In this document: piece after piece, positions 34,270 through 45,300 of the stretch | How positions within the stretch are numbered: the stretch's first letter is position 1 | Layout: each line of letters starts with the position of its first letter | Source of the DNA: HGM04593 sp045592125 | GTDB lineage: Bacteria > Bacteroidota > Bacteroidia > Bacteroidales > Bacteroidaceae | Direction: 5' to 3' | DNA length: 64,000 nt | NCBI GenBank assembly: GCA_045592125.1 | Contig: JAZNUE010000071.1 | Span: 12,664 to 76,663, forward strand | Notes under the pieces: generated by a model | Told to the model about the DNA's origin: nothing | The model's database searches: none | Seen by the model: the letters and a program-made list of their open reading frames with translations, nothing else | Translations under genes and position numbers: made by a program

Positions 34270-35586
34270 ATGAAACGTAGTCTATTATCTTGCGCCATGC
34301 TTGCGCTCTCTGTTGCAGGCAGCGCCCAGTTCAGCCCCGAAAGCTACAGCGCCATGCACAGCGACAGTTGCTGGCACTTCACACTAGGGTATAGCACGCC
34401 CAAGATGCCCAGCGACGAGGGCATGCTGGTTGTCACGCATGTGTGCACGCCCGACACCTGCGTAAGCTCTGCAACCCGGTACCTGCAAGGCAAGCGCTAC
34501 GCAAAGAGATATATAAAGAGGTATGGCAGCCGCCCCGAACTGCACGAGACCGGCACCCACAGCTGCACGCTCACTCTGCCCGAGACAGCCATAAGCGATA
34601 CGGTATATGCAGTCACATACAGCGAGTATGACAACGGCACTGCAATTGAGTTCATATGCGACACGGTCGCTATAGCCATGCCTGAATGCCCGCCTATGAG
34701 CTGCCACAGGGTATTGCCGCAGCATGGCATTGCCGAACAGATTGCTAGCGAGAACCCTCATGTGCACAGCATACGCCGCTACACACCGCTCACGGCAGAG
34801 AATGCGCCCGGCATGAGCGTGACCCCAAGCATAGTGCGCTACGTCACAGGCAGCAGCAGGCTCGACCCGCAGTACCTTGACAACGCGAAGAGCATACAAG
34901 AGCTTATGGAGATTATTGACGGTGTGCTTGCCGACAGCAGCACACATCTGGAATCGGTACAGATTGTGGGATACACATCGCCCGACGGCGGCGGCAGCAG
35001 CAGGAGCAGGCTAGGCATGGAGCGCGCCATTGCCATGCGCGACCATATACGCAGGCACCACAGCCTGCCCGACTCTCTTTTTGAAGTTGCCAACGGCGGT
35101 ACAAACTGGAGCATGCTGTACTCTAACATAAGAAGCATTGAGAACGGCAACGCCGACAGCCTGATTACAGTCATGAAACAGGAACCGGACCCTATGAAAA
35201 GAGAAAGCATACTCAAGAAATATAAAGGAGGCATACTCTACCGCGAACTGACTGAAAGGATATTCCCCAACCACCGCATGGCATGCTGCACCGGAATCTA
35301 CTATAGCAGAATGACGGACAGCACCACTATGACTCTTAACAGCATTGTCGATGAGCTCATCAATAACCCGCACCCGGATTATGGCAGACTGATTGCAGAA
35401 CTCAAACAATACAAGGAGGACCCGCGGGCAATGAACCTGCAGGGTGTTATAGACTATCGCCGCCACCACCGCCATGCTGCCGAGCAGGCATTCGCCAAAG
35501 CTGCCGCATTGGGAGACAGACAGGCTGCCGTAAACTTGCAGATACTGGAAAATAACAAAAGCAAAGAAGAGAGAAGCACTTTTTAG
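34270..35586 (+). CDS. Secreted protein with OmpA-like domain
   Basis: A 438-residue protein with a signal peptide (MKRSLLSCAMLALSVAGSAQ). The N-terminal half is beta-rich with several Cys. About 190-290 resembles an OmpA-type peptidoglycan-binding fold: 'RYVTGSSRLDPQYLDNAKSIQELMEIIDGV', 'VQIVGYTSPDGGGSSRSRLGMERAIAMRDHI'. A helical, Sel1/TPR-like tail follows ('RHAAEQAFAKAAALGDRQAAVNLQIL'). The layout is reminiscent of Bacteroidales fimbriae-associated DUF3868/OmpA-like proteins, but the N-terminal region is not one I can name. It stands alone between the HAD gene and the permease. Confidence 0.65.
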   Translation: MKRSLLSCAMLALSVAGSAQFSPESYSAMHSDSCWHFTLGYSTPKMPSDEGMLVVTHVCTPDTCVSSATRYLQGKRYAKRYIKRYGSRPELHETGTHSCTLTLPETAISDTVYAVTYSEYDNGTAIEFICDTVAIAMPECPPMSCHRVLPQHGIAEQIASENPHVHSIRRYTPLTAENAPGMSVTPSIVRYVTGSSRLDPQYLDNAKSIQELMEIIDGVLADSSTHLESVQIVGYTSPDGGGSSRSRLGMERAIAMRDHIRRHHSLPDSLFEVANGGTNWSMLYSNIRSIENGNADSLITVMKQEPDPMKRESILKKYKGGILYRELTERIFPNHRMACCTGIYYSRMTDSTTMTLNSIVDELINNPHPDYGRLIAELKQYKEDPRAMNLQGVIDYRRHHRHAAEQAFAKAAALGDRQAAVNLQILENNKSKEERSTF

Positions 35587-35622
35587 CAAGTTGTAATGAG
35601 AACCGGAACCATAAAAAAGTAT

Positions 35623-35659
35623 TATCTTTGCATTGCTGTCATGACAGCAATGCAAAGAT
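35623..35659. promoter_or_regulatory. Palindromic operator/promoter of the permease gene
   Basis: TATCTTTG (35623-35630) is an exact -7 box. It lies within a perfect 36-bp palindrome (35624-35659; 18-bp arms, no mismatch) that extends across the expected transcription start. The start codon follows 19 bp later. This is a strong candidate for a repressor or metalloregulator operator, or for an RNA hairpin at the very 5' end of the transcript. Confidence 0.8.
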
Positions 35660-35678
35660 TTTAATTTACACATACAGT

Positions 35679-36938
35679 ATGAAAGAGTATATATTTCCTC
35701 TTATTGACCTGCTCAATGAGATGACCCCATACCTGCTGTTCGGTTTTCTCATAGCAGGCATACTGCATGAGTTTGTTCCCCGACAGCTCTACGCCAACAG
35801 GCTGTCGGGCAAGAGATTCAGCTCAGTATTCTGGGCTGCAATGTTCGGGATACCCCTGCCGCTATGCTCCTGTGGAGTGATTCCCACGGCAGCGTCAATA
35901 CGCCGCGAAGGAGCCTCGAAAGGAGCCACGGTATCGTTCCTTATCGCGACCCCGCAGACAGGTGTAGACTCCATTCTTGCCACAGCCTCACTATTAGGTA
36001 TTCCATTTGCAATAATTCGCCCCCTTGTGGCGCTTGTGACAGCACTTGCAGGAGGAGTGGCTGTTAACAGATGGTGCAGCGATGATGAAAACATCGACAA
36101 TGTACAAATGGAAGAGGAAAAGGAGAAAAAGAGTTTTTGGCAAAAATGCATAGGAACATTACGCTATGGTTTCATAGACATGTTGCAGGATATTGGCAAA
36201 TGGATTGTCATAGGTCTCATAGTGGCGGCAATCATAACCATTGCCGTACCCGACGACTTCTTCACGCAGCTTAACAGCTACCCAGTCCTGAATATGCTCA
36301 TTATTCTTGCAGTCTCGGCCCCCATGTACCTCTGCGCTACAGGCTCAATACCTATTGCGGCAGCGCTCATGCTTAAAGGCCTCTCACCAGGTGCAGCGCT
36401 TGTGCTGCTGATGGCCGGTCCCGCCACCAATATGGCAGCAATACTTGTAATAAGCAAGGTACTTGGCAAGCGGCCATTAATAATATACCTGCTCACAATA
36501 GTGGCGGGAGCAATGGGCTTCGGGCTCATCATAGACTACCTGCTGCCAGCAGAGTGGTTCACTGGCGCCATACATGTTCATGGAGCGGGCTGCTGCGGAG
36601 CAGAAGGCACTCCTTGGTGGCAGACCGCATCAAGCATCGTCTTCGTTGCACTGCTTGCAGTTGCTTTCATTCTCAAGTTCCGCAAGCACGACGGCTGCTG
36701 CCATGACGGGCAGTGCGAGTGCAGCAAGGAGCAGGTATACAGAATAGAAGGGATGATGTGCAACCATTGCCGCGAGAATGTAGAGAAAAGCCTCAGGAAC
36801 ATTGAAGGCGTCACCGATGTAAGGGTTGAGCTCTCCGAAGGAGCTGCATATATTAAAGGCGAAGGCATTGACAGCAGGAAAGTCATTGAGACCATAAACG
36901 CCCTTGGCTACAGATATATCCCCGAGGAGAAGAAGTAA
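35679..36938 (+). CDS. Permease (DUF318/ArsP-like) with C-terminal HMA metal-binding domain
   Basis: A 419-residue membrane protein with about 8-10 helices. 'FGIPLPLCSCGVIPTAASIRREGASKGATVSFLIATPQTGVDSI' is the permease-family signature (CSCG). A Cys/His-rich stretch follows ('HDGCCHDGQCECSKEQ', about 345-365), then an HMA domain (about 368-419, 'RIEGMMCNHCRENVEKSLRNIEGV') with the metal-binding CNHC. The family exports arsenicals or metals; the HMA and Cys-rich linker point to a soft metal such as Cu or Zn. The ATG at 35679 is used because the longer frame starts inside the palindrome. No ArsR/SmtB regulator is next to it. Confidence 0.88.
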   Translation: MKEYIFPLIDLLNEMTPYLLFGFLIAGILHEFVPRQLYANRLSGKRFSSVFWAAMFGIPLPLCSCGVIPTAASIRREGASKGATVSFLIATPQTGVDSILATASLLGIPFAIIRPLVALVTALAGGVAVNRWCSDDENIDNVQMEEEKEKKSFWQKCIGTLRYGFIDMLQDIGKWIVIGLIVAAIITIAVPDDFFTQLNSYPVLNMLIILAVSAPMYLCATGSIPIAAALMLKGLSPGAALVLLMAGPATNMAAILVISKVLGKRPLIIYLLTIVAGAMGFGLIIDYLLPAEWFTGAIHVHGAGCCGAEGTPWWQTASSIVFVALLAVAFILKFRKHDGCCHDGQCECSKEQVYRIEGMMCNHCRENVEKSLRNIEGVTDVRVELSEGAAYIKGEGIDSRKVIETINALGYRYIPEEKK

Positions 36939-36944
36939 AAATAG

Positions 36945-37121
36945 CCAGACTTTTTTCAAAAGTCGCACAGATACTTAAAAAAGTGCGACACCAAAATATA
37001 TGACCCATCAAGCGGCAAGATCTACAGTGTAGACATTGAGTTCAAGGACGCAAATACACTCGAGGTATACGGCAACATTCTTGGTATAGGAAAAACCGTA
37101 TACTGGAAGAAACTTAAGTAA
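36945..37121 (+). pseudogene. Remnant of a DUF2147 family gene
   Basis: An open frame without a start codon (stop at 37119-37121) ends in 'YDPSSGKIYSVDIEFKDANTLEVYG' and 'LGIGKTVYWKKLK', the C-terminal signature of DUF2147, a small secreted family (about 150-170 aa). The N-terminal two thirds are missing. A short inverted repeat (GTCGCAC at 36962-36968, GTGCGAC at 36983-36989) marks the break, so deletion or insertion nearby is likely. Confidence 0.7.
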
Positions 37122-37135
37122 CAGCATTAGAGAAA

Positions 37136-37173
37136 CCAGAGTGGCGTGCGCTCAAAGCTGCACGCCCCTCTGG
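37136..37173. terminator. Hairpin between permease/remnant and the convergent acetyltransferase
   Basis: A stem of 13 pairs with one mismatch (37136-37141 plus 37143-37149, paired with 37160-37166 plus 37168-37173) and a 10-nt loop. No strong T-run on either strand, but convergent genes flank it. Confidence 0.6.
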
Positions 37174-37203
37174 CATATTATAATGAGGCCTGCGGCTATA
37201 ATG

Positions 37204-37770
37204 TCATAGTTCGCGAATTACCCTGCATGGGACTCCTGCAGCTACTGTATTTGCCGGGATATCCCTATTGACAACACTGCCTGCGCCTATAGTGACATTG
37301 TCACCAATGGTGACGCCAGGAAGCACGGTAACACCAGCGCCTATCCACACATTGCTGCCAACAGTTATAGGGCGTGCATACTCAAGACCTTTGTTGCGCT
37401 GCCCGACATCCAGCGGATGGCCTGCCGTGGTAAAGCAGCAGTTAGGAGCTACAAATACATTCTGGCCAAAGACCACTGGAGCCGCATCGAGAATGACAAG
37501 GTTGTGGTTTGAATAGAAATTCTCGCCAAGCTCAATGTTATACCCGTAATCGCACCAGAAGGGCGGTTCTATGGTAAAGCTGCCGGCATGCTTCCCGAGT
37601 ATACTCTCAAGTATATGCCTGCGCTCTTCGCCGTGCTCATAGGGCAAGGTGTTGAGTTGCTGGCACTTCACCTTGCACGCGGTACGCTCTTCAATGAGTT
37701 CTGGATTAAAGTTTGCGTCGTACAGTTCGCCTGAGCGCATTTTCTCTCTTATATCCATATCAGTTGACAT
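37204..37770 (-). CDS. Maltose/galactoside O-acetyltransferase-like enzyme
   Basis: A 188-residue hexapeptide enzyme. 'REKMRSGELYDANFNPELIEERTACK' is the Maa/LacA N-terminal domain; 'NIELGENFYSNHNLVILDAAPV' and 'CFTTAGHPLD' (catalytic His) and 'VWIGAGVTVLPGVTIGDNVTIGAGSVV' follow. It acetylates sugars with acetyl-CoA. The start is 37770 (overlapping pflA by 11 bp) or 37758; both are plausible. It lies directly behind pflA on the same strand. Confidence 0.92.
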   Translation of the reverse strand: MSTDMDIREKMRSGELYDANFNPELIEERTACKVKCQQLNTLPYEHGEERRHILESILGKHAGSFTIEPPFWCDYGYNIELGENFYSNHNLVILDAAPVVFGQNVFVAPNCCFTTAGHPLDVGQRNKGLEYARPITVGSNVWIGAGVTVLPGVTIGDNVTIGAGSVVNRDIPANTVAAGVPCRVIREL

Positions 37771-38491
37771 AGACACAGTCGAAATATTCGTCAAATATTG
37801 CCTTTGCAGCGTCAAGCTGCTCAGGAGTATTCTCCTTCACGCCCTTGAGCTTGTATTCCATGCCAAGCGGCTCATACTTGTGTGCACCCAGCGTATGGTA
37901 AGGCAGTACCTCAACACGCTTAATCATGTCATAGTCCCTGAAGTGCTCGCCCAATGCGCGCATATCTTCTTCAAATGCGCTGTATCCCTGGACAAGGACA
38001 TAGCGTATCCAGAACGGCCTGCCCTGCTCCTGAAGCCATTTGGCCGTAGCAAGCGTCTGCTTGTTCTGGCGCTCAGTAAGGATTGTGTGGCGCTCTGGGT
38101 TGAACTGCTTTATATCAAGCATTACGAGGTCGGCAAGAGAAAGCAGTTCCTCTACATCGCTGTTCCATATGCTGCCGTTTGTGTCAAGGCACACATGTAT
38201 GCCCTGCTCCTTAAGGCGCTTTACTAGCGGAACCAGCGCCTTGGCCTGGAATGTGGGCTCGCCGCCGCTGAAGGTGACGCCTCCGCGCTTGCCAAAGAAA
38301 GGCTTCTCGTTCATGGCCATGCGCACGATATCCTCAATGTCGGTCTCCTTGCTCTCGCCCTTGGCGTCTATTGTATCGGGGTTGGCGCAATAGAGGCAGC
38401 GGAAGTTACAGCCTTGCAGGAAGACCACAAGACGCAGTCCCGGACCATCGAAAGTACCGAGAGACTCATATGAATGTACTCTGATTTTCAT
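37760..38491 (-). CDS. pflA: Pyruvate formate-lyase-activating enzyme
   Basis: A 243-residue radical-SAM enzyme that makes the glycyl radical on PflB. The cluster motif is C-x3-C-x2-C in 'CNFRCLYC', followed by 'GGVTFSGGEPTFQ' for SAM binding. The start at 38491 (MKIRVHSYESLG) is the family's usual one; the longer frame adds 28 unrelated residues. It lies downstream of pflB, separated from it by an intrinsic terminator, so it may be read partly by read-through or from its own promoter. Confidence 0.96.
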   Translation of the reverse strand: MKIRVHSYESLGTFDGPGLRLVVFLQGCNFRCLYCANPDTIDAKGESKETDIEDIVRMAMNEKPFFGKRGGVTFSGGEPTFQAKALVPLVKRLKEQGIHVCLDTNGSIWNSDVEELLSLADLVMLDIKQFNPERHTILTERQNKQTLATAKWLQEQGRPFWIRYVLVQGYSAFEEDMRALGEHFRDYDMIKRVEVLPYHTLGAHKYEPLGMEYKLKGVKENTPEQLDAAKAIFDEYFDCVYVN

Positions 38492-38596
38492 ATTAGAAAC
38501 GTTTGGTTTAATGTTAACTAAATGTTTAACGGTTAATCTTGCGTGAATATAAGGCCAAAGGTCCCTAAAGCGCAATCTTAAAGTCTATAGGTTAAA

Positions 38597-38625
38597 AATA
38601 GGCTGGCCTTGTGAGCCAGCCTATT
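38597..38625 (-). terminator. Intrinsic terminator after pflB
   Basis: An 11-bp perfect stem (38597-38607 with 38615-38625), 7-nt loop, followed on the minus strand by TTTTTA. It should stop most pflB transcripts before pflA. Confidence 0.85.
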
Positions 38626-38646
38626 CTTGTTAGACATTATCTGTTA

Positions 38647-40875
<2,229 letters not shown>

Positions 40876-40949
40876 AGTTATTTTACTTGTTTATTAAAAA
40901 TGTTCACTTTTTTTAACGTGGCAGAAACAACCATTTCCACTCACACCTG

Positions 40950-40957
40950 CAAAGTTA
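40950..40957 (-). promoter_or_regulatory. Promoter -7 box of pflB
   Basis: TAACTTTG on the minus strand, exact TAnnTTTG match, 75 bp upstream of the start. No obvious -33 box. Confidence 0.6.
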
Positions 40958-41035
40958 ATAAAAAAACATCTATATGGCATTATAATTAACAGGATATTTT
41001 TTTGAAATTGATACATTTTTGCAATTATTCCAATT

Positions 41036-41764
41036 CTATTGCCTAAAAAGCGCTGCCAAACCGCTAAAAAGCATTAGAGAATAGACTATAATCCTGAAAA
41101 TTCTGGCATTAATGGCCTTTGAGGCGTAAGCCCCGGCAAAGAGCCCGAGCAGTACACCAAGACTTCCTATTGAGAGAAAAAGAGGAGTCGCCTGAGTATA
41201 ATATCCCCCGCCTGACCTTATACATAGATAGAAGAGGTTGAACGAGAGCCAGAATGCCTGCATAGTCGCCATGTATTCCCTCCTGTCGCTTATAGCATTG
41301 ACACCATAAAGCACTACTGGCGGCCCAGGCATGCCGAACATTGCACCCATCACGCCACTGGCCGCACCCGCCACGCATTGTGCACGCCAGGAAGTGAACA
41401 CGCCCTTTACCTTATTCTCGAAAAAGAAGAAATAAAGCGAGGCCGCTATCAGCACGGCACCCAGGCAAGCCCTCAGCATGGAACTGCTGAATGACTGCAT
41501 GCCCTGTATCACAAAGAAAGATACAAATGCATTGGAAAAGAAGACAACACCCATCCTGCGCCACTGCACAAAACGGAAATTGCGCAGGAGAATGAAAATC
41601 GCCGTACACCCCGACAGCAGGCCCGACAGCGCAACCGCCTCGTTATATGACGGCATGATATAAGGGAGGAACATCATGATGAATATTCCGAAACCGAAAC
41701 CCGAGACACGCTGCACAAAGGCTGCACATGCCGACAGCAGGAAAACAAGAGACAGCAGCTTCAT
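41036..41764 (-). CDS. TSUP (TauE/SafE) family membrane transporter
   Basis: A 242-residue protein with about 7-8 helices. 'SACAAFVQRVSGFGFGIFIMMFLPYIMPSYNEAVALSGLLSG' and 'GAASGVMGAMFGMPGPPVVLYGVN' are the two half-repeats typical of the family, which exports sulfite, sulfoacetate or similar anions; the substrate is unknown here. ATG 41764 was chosen because the longer frame runs through the neighbouring gene. It lies 32 bp behind the GNAT gene, probably in one transcript. Confidence 0.9.
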   Translation of the reverse strand: MKLLSLVFLLSACAAFVQRVSGFGFGIFIMMFLPYIMPSYNEAVALSGLLSGCTAIFILLRNFRFVQWRRMGVVFFSNAFVSFFVIQGMQSFSSSMLRACLGAVLIAASLYFFFFENKVKGVFTSWRAQCVAGAASGVMGAMFGMPGPPVVLYGVNAISDRREYMATMQAFWLSFNLFYLCIRSGGGYYTQATPLFLSIGSLGVLLGLFAGAYASKAINARIFRIIVYSLMLFSGLAALFRQ

Positions 41765-41796
41765 ATTCACTGGGAAGATTTTCCTTATCCTTATTA

Positions 41797-42282
41797 TTAT
41801 ATAGCAAGCAATCTTGAGATATCGTCCTTTGAAAGCCTGTAGGCTGTCCATTCGTCCAGTGCAACAGCGCCCATTGAACGGTAGAAAGAGATGCTTGGAG
41901 CGTTCCAGTTGAGACATACCCACTCCATCCTGCCGCAGCCGCGCTCATGCGCAATCCTTACCAGTTCCATAAACAGGGCCTTGCCATAGCCTTTGCCGCG
42001 ATACTCGGGATACACGAAAAGGTCCTCAAGGTAAAGTCCTGCACGCCCCACAAATGTGGAGAAATTATGGAAAAAGAGCGCAAACCCCACCTCCTTGCCG
42101 CCTTCCATTGCAAAGATTACCTCGGCACGCTCCTTGTCAAAGAGCTGTTCCTCGAGGAAACTGACAGTCGCCTCTACTTCATTTTCCATCTTCTCATACC
42201 TCGCAATCCCTTTGATAAACTCTAGGATAAGGGCAGCGTCATTACGCACCGCCTTGCGTATATGTACATCTTGTCTTTCCAT
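41797..42282 (-). CDS. GNAT family N-acetyltransferase
   Basis: A 161-residue enzyme. 'HIRKAVRNDAALILEFIKGIARYEKMENEVEATV' is the N-terminal part and 'LYLEDLFVYPEYRGKGYGKALFMELVRIAHERGCGRMEW' holds the acetyl-CoA-binding motif (RGKGYG). 'NWNAPSISFYRSMGA' closes the fold. It resembles diamine (spermidine-type) acetyltransferases, with acceptor unproven. Confidence 0.93.
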   Translation of the reverse strand: MERQDVHIRKAVRNDAALILEFIKGIARYEKMENEVEATVSFLEEQLFDKERAEVIFAMEGGKEVGFALFFHNFSTFVGRAGLYLEDLFVYPEYRGKGYGKALFMELVRIAHERGCGRMEWVCLNWNAPSISFYRSMGAVALDEWTAYRLSKDDISRLLAI

Positions 42283-42300
42283 AAGAGCGCCTTACATTAA

Positions 42301-42341
42301 GGCAGGTCCTACAAATCCCAGAAAGACCCATAGAACCTGCC
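42301..42341 (-). terminator. Hairpin downstream of the beta-galactosidase
   Basis: An 11-bp stem with one G-T pair (42301-42311 with 42331-42341) and a 19-nt loop, 21 bp beyond the beta-galactosidase stop on the minus strand. The T-run is weak, so a terminator is probable, not certain. Confidence 0.5.
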
Positions 42342-42362
42342 GATGACTGCTAATCCATTACG

Positions 42363-45300
42363 CTACCACTTGATGAAACGGTGTGAACGCACCTCGCCGC
42401 CACACTTTATTACTGCTATGTATGGCGATTGGGGCTGCGCTGCAAGCGAAACGACAGCCTCGCCGCCAACTGCCACAGCATTGCCTACCTGGGCGCCGCC
42501 AAAATTGACAACTGAAACTTCTGCACCTTCGGGAAGGCCCGTGCAACGCAGCGCCTGTGACTCTACCTCGTACACTATAGCAGTTGCTGCAATGCCTACA
42601 TTCCCCACACCTGTCTCCTTGCCGTTTACAGTGCTTATACGCAGCTTATGCGATACCGGTGAGTAAGGACAGTAATACTTGGCCTCTGTGCCAGGACCGC
42701 AGCTTCCGTTGCCGATACCACGCTGCATGTAGTCTATTGTAGCATAGACAACATCGTCCTTCTTCAAATCCCACGGGTGCAGCTCTGGTACAAGATACTG
42801 TGCCTGGTCATAGTGCGACAGGGAGAATGAGACTTCACCCTCTGTCTCAACCTTGATTGCATTGCCGTTCTCCGGGTTCCACAATGTGAAGTCGCGCAGC
42901 GCCATGCGGTTACCGTGTGACTGCGGGTGGGCATACATCTCGAACATGTCGTCCACGGTTGTAGTATAACGTCCGAGGAATGAGCCTGTCTGGCGGTCTA
43001 TGTAGTTCTCCCATGGACCCTTCGCATAGTACTCAATATTCTCATAGCCTGCGGGGAACAGCATGTCAAGACCGATACGGCGCAGCGCGTTGGTCTTGGG
43101 ACTGTAATTGACCTTCATATCCACCACACCGCTTGAATATACGGTATATGTAATAACGTATGGGCACTTGCTATGGTCTACATTCACTTTAATGCTGCAT
43201 GTCTTCGCATCGCCAGAGAGCGCGCTGCTTACTGTTGCAGAGCTGATTGCTGCGCTCTTGTCACCGAACACATGCTCGCCATAAGGGCTCTCGTTCTCAA
43301 TCCAGCGGATATTGCTGTAGATTGGGAAGCTACCCGGTTCAACTACCTGAACGCCATTGGCAATCCACTCTGTAACGAAACCCTTTGCATCGAGTTTGAA
43401 ACTGATGTTACTGTTGGTTACAGAGACACCATTGCTCTTGTTCACCGTGAGCGTCTCACTGCCTTGCGGAGCTGCGGCCAAAGATGTACGCTCCTGAAGC
43501 ACGAACTGCTCGGTTGCCATAGGATAACCGGCCTCGCACCAGGCTTCTGCATTATTCTTGAGCAGTTCCACATTTAGAGCATATTCCTTGCCGCTCTCAA
43601 GCGCAGTTGCAACACTAAGCCTAACCGACTTTGTCGCGCCTGGAGCAACTGAAGGCATTTCCATTGTATTCTCTTCAACGACATTGCCGTCGCAAAGAAC
43701 CTTATACCGGAGCGTAAACCCGTTCAAGTCAATAAAGTTATACTTGTTCTTTATTATAAGGCTGCCATTGCTGTATGTAAACTTTACATACTGGTAAACC
43801 TTCTTAACCTCGGTAAGCTTTGCTGTCCATGCACGGTCGGCTGTGATGATACCGTTGTTACAGAAATTGCCCTGATGAGGACCGGGATAGTCATAGCCGC
43901 TAGTATAGTGCAGGAACCCGTTCTTCTCAAGCTGGCCGTTCTTTATCGCCTGCGGGTCGTAGACTGACTGGTCTACCCAGTCCCATATACAGCCGCCTAT
44001 ACCATACTTGCTGCCCTCTATTATATCCCAGTAATCCTGCAGGTTGCCTACAGCATTACCCATGGCATGCGCATATTCGCAAAGGAAGAACGGCTCGCCG
44101 CCGATACTGTTGGCACAATGGTTCTGGGTATAAGAGAGGTTAGGATACATCTTTGAATCCATATCGGTGTTGTTGGCAGAATTCACGTTTGAATAACCCT
44201 CGTAATGGATTGGGCGCGAATCGAGCGCGCGTGTAGCCGAATATGTCGCATCAAAGTTCACGCCTACACCCGACTCGTTACCGAGCGACCAGAACACAAC
44301 TGAAGGATGGTTGCGGTCACGGTAAACCATGCGTACAGTACGGTCAACATACTGGGCCATCCATGTAGGGTCGTTAGAGATACTGTTGTCCTTCTTGTCG
44401 GTCCAGCTCTTGTGACACTCAACATCGGCCTCATCCATCACATAAAGCCCGTAATAGTCGAACATCGCATACATCTTGGCCGCACGGGGATAGTGGCTTG
44501 TACGCACCATGTTCACATTGGCCTGCTTCATCAGCTCAATATCCTTGAGCATTGTCGCATTATCCATTGTACGTCCATAAAGCGGATGGGTATCCTGTGT
44601 ATTCACGCCCTTGAAGTATACGCGCTGCCCGTTGATGAGCACCACGCCACCTTTTATCTCAATGTGGCGGAAACCGTACTTTGTAGAGAAAACCATCTCC
44701 TCATTGCCGGCAGTATCCTTCTGGCGCACGACAACAGTATACAGGTCAGGTGTCTCGGCTGTCCAGGCCTGCAAATCGCTGAGGCCCTCAAAAAGGATAT
44801 TGCAGCTGGCGGCTGTCACGCCTTCGGCAAGCTCCACGCTTGCGCTCTTTGCAGCAACGGCAGTCCCGTCGGGCGCTATAAGCTCGGCCTCAACAGACTT
44901 GCTTGCAGCAACGCCCGTACGGTTGTCTACCTCGATGGCAACGTTCATGCTGCCGCCATTGTATGTGCTGTTGAGCGTGCTTGTGATGTAATGGTCGCGC
45001 ACGAACGTCTTAGGTGTCGCATAGAGATATACATCGCGGTGCATGCCGCTCATGTGGAACATATCCTGCCCCTCAAGGTATGAAGCGTCGCTCCAGCGGA
45101 ATACTTGCACGCATATATTGTTCTCGCCAGTACGCACATGTGCGCTTATGTCGAACTCATGGTCATTGTTGCCGCCTTGGGTGTAGCCCACATACTTGCC
45201 GTTCACCCAAACAAACGCAGCACTGTAGAGACCGTCGAAATGCAGGAACACATTCTTTGCGTCCCAGCCCTCGGGCAAGGTGAATGTGCGGCGATAGGAC

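Noticed and set aside
44307..45083. A 258-codon open frame opposite the beta-galactosidase
   Set aside because: Its sequence (rich in His, Cys and Val) is the usual reverse reading of a GH2 gene.
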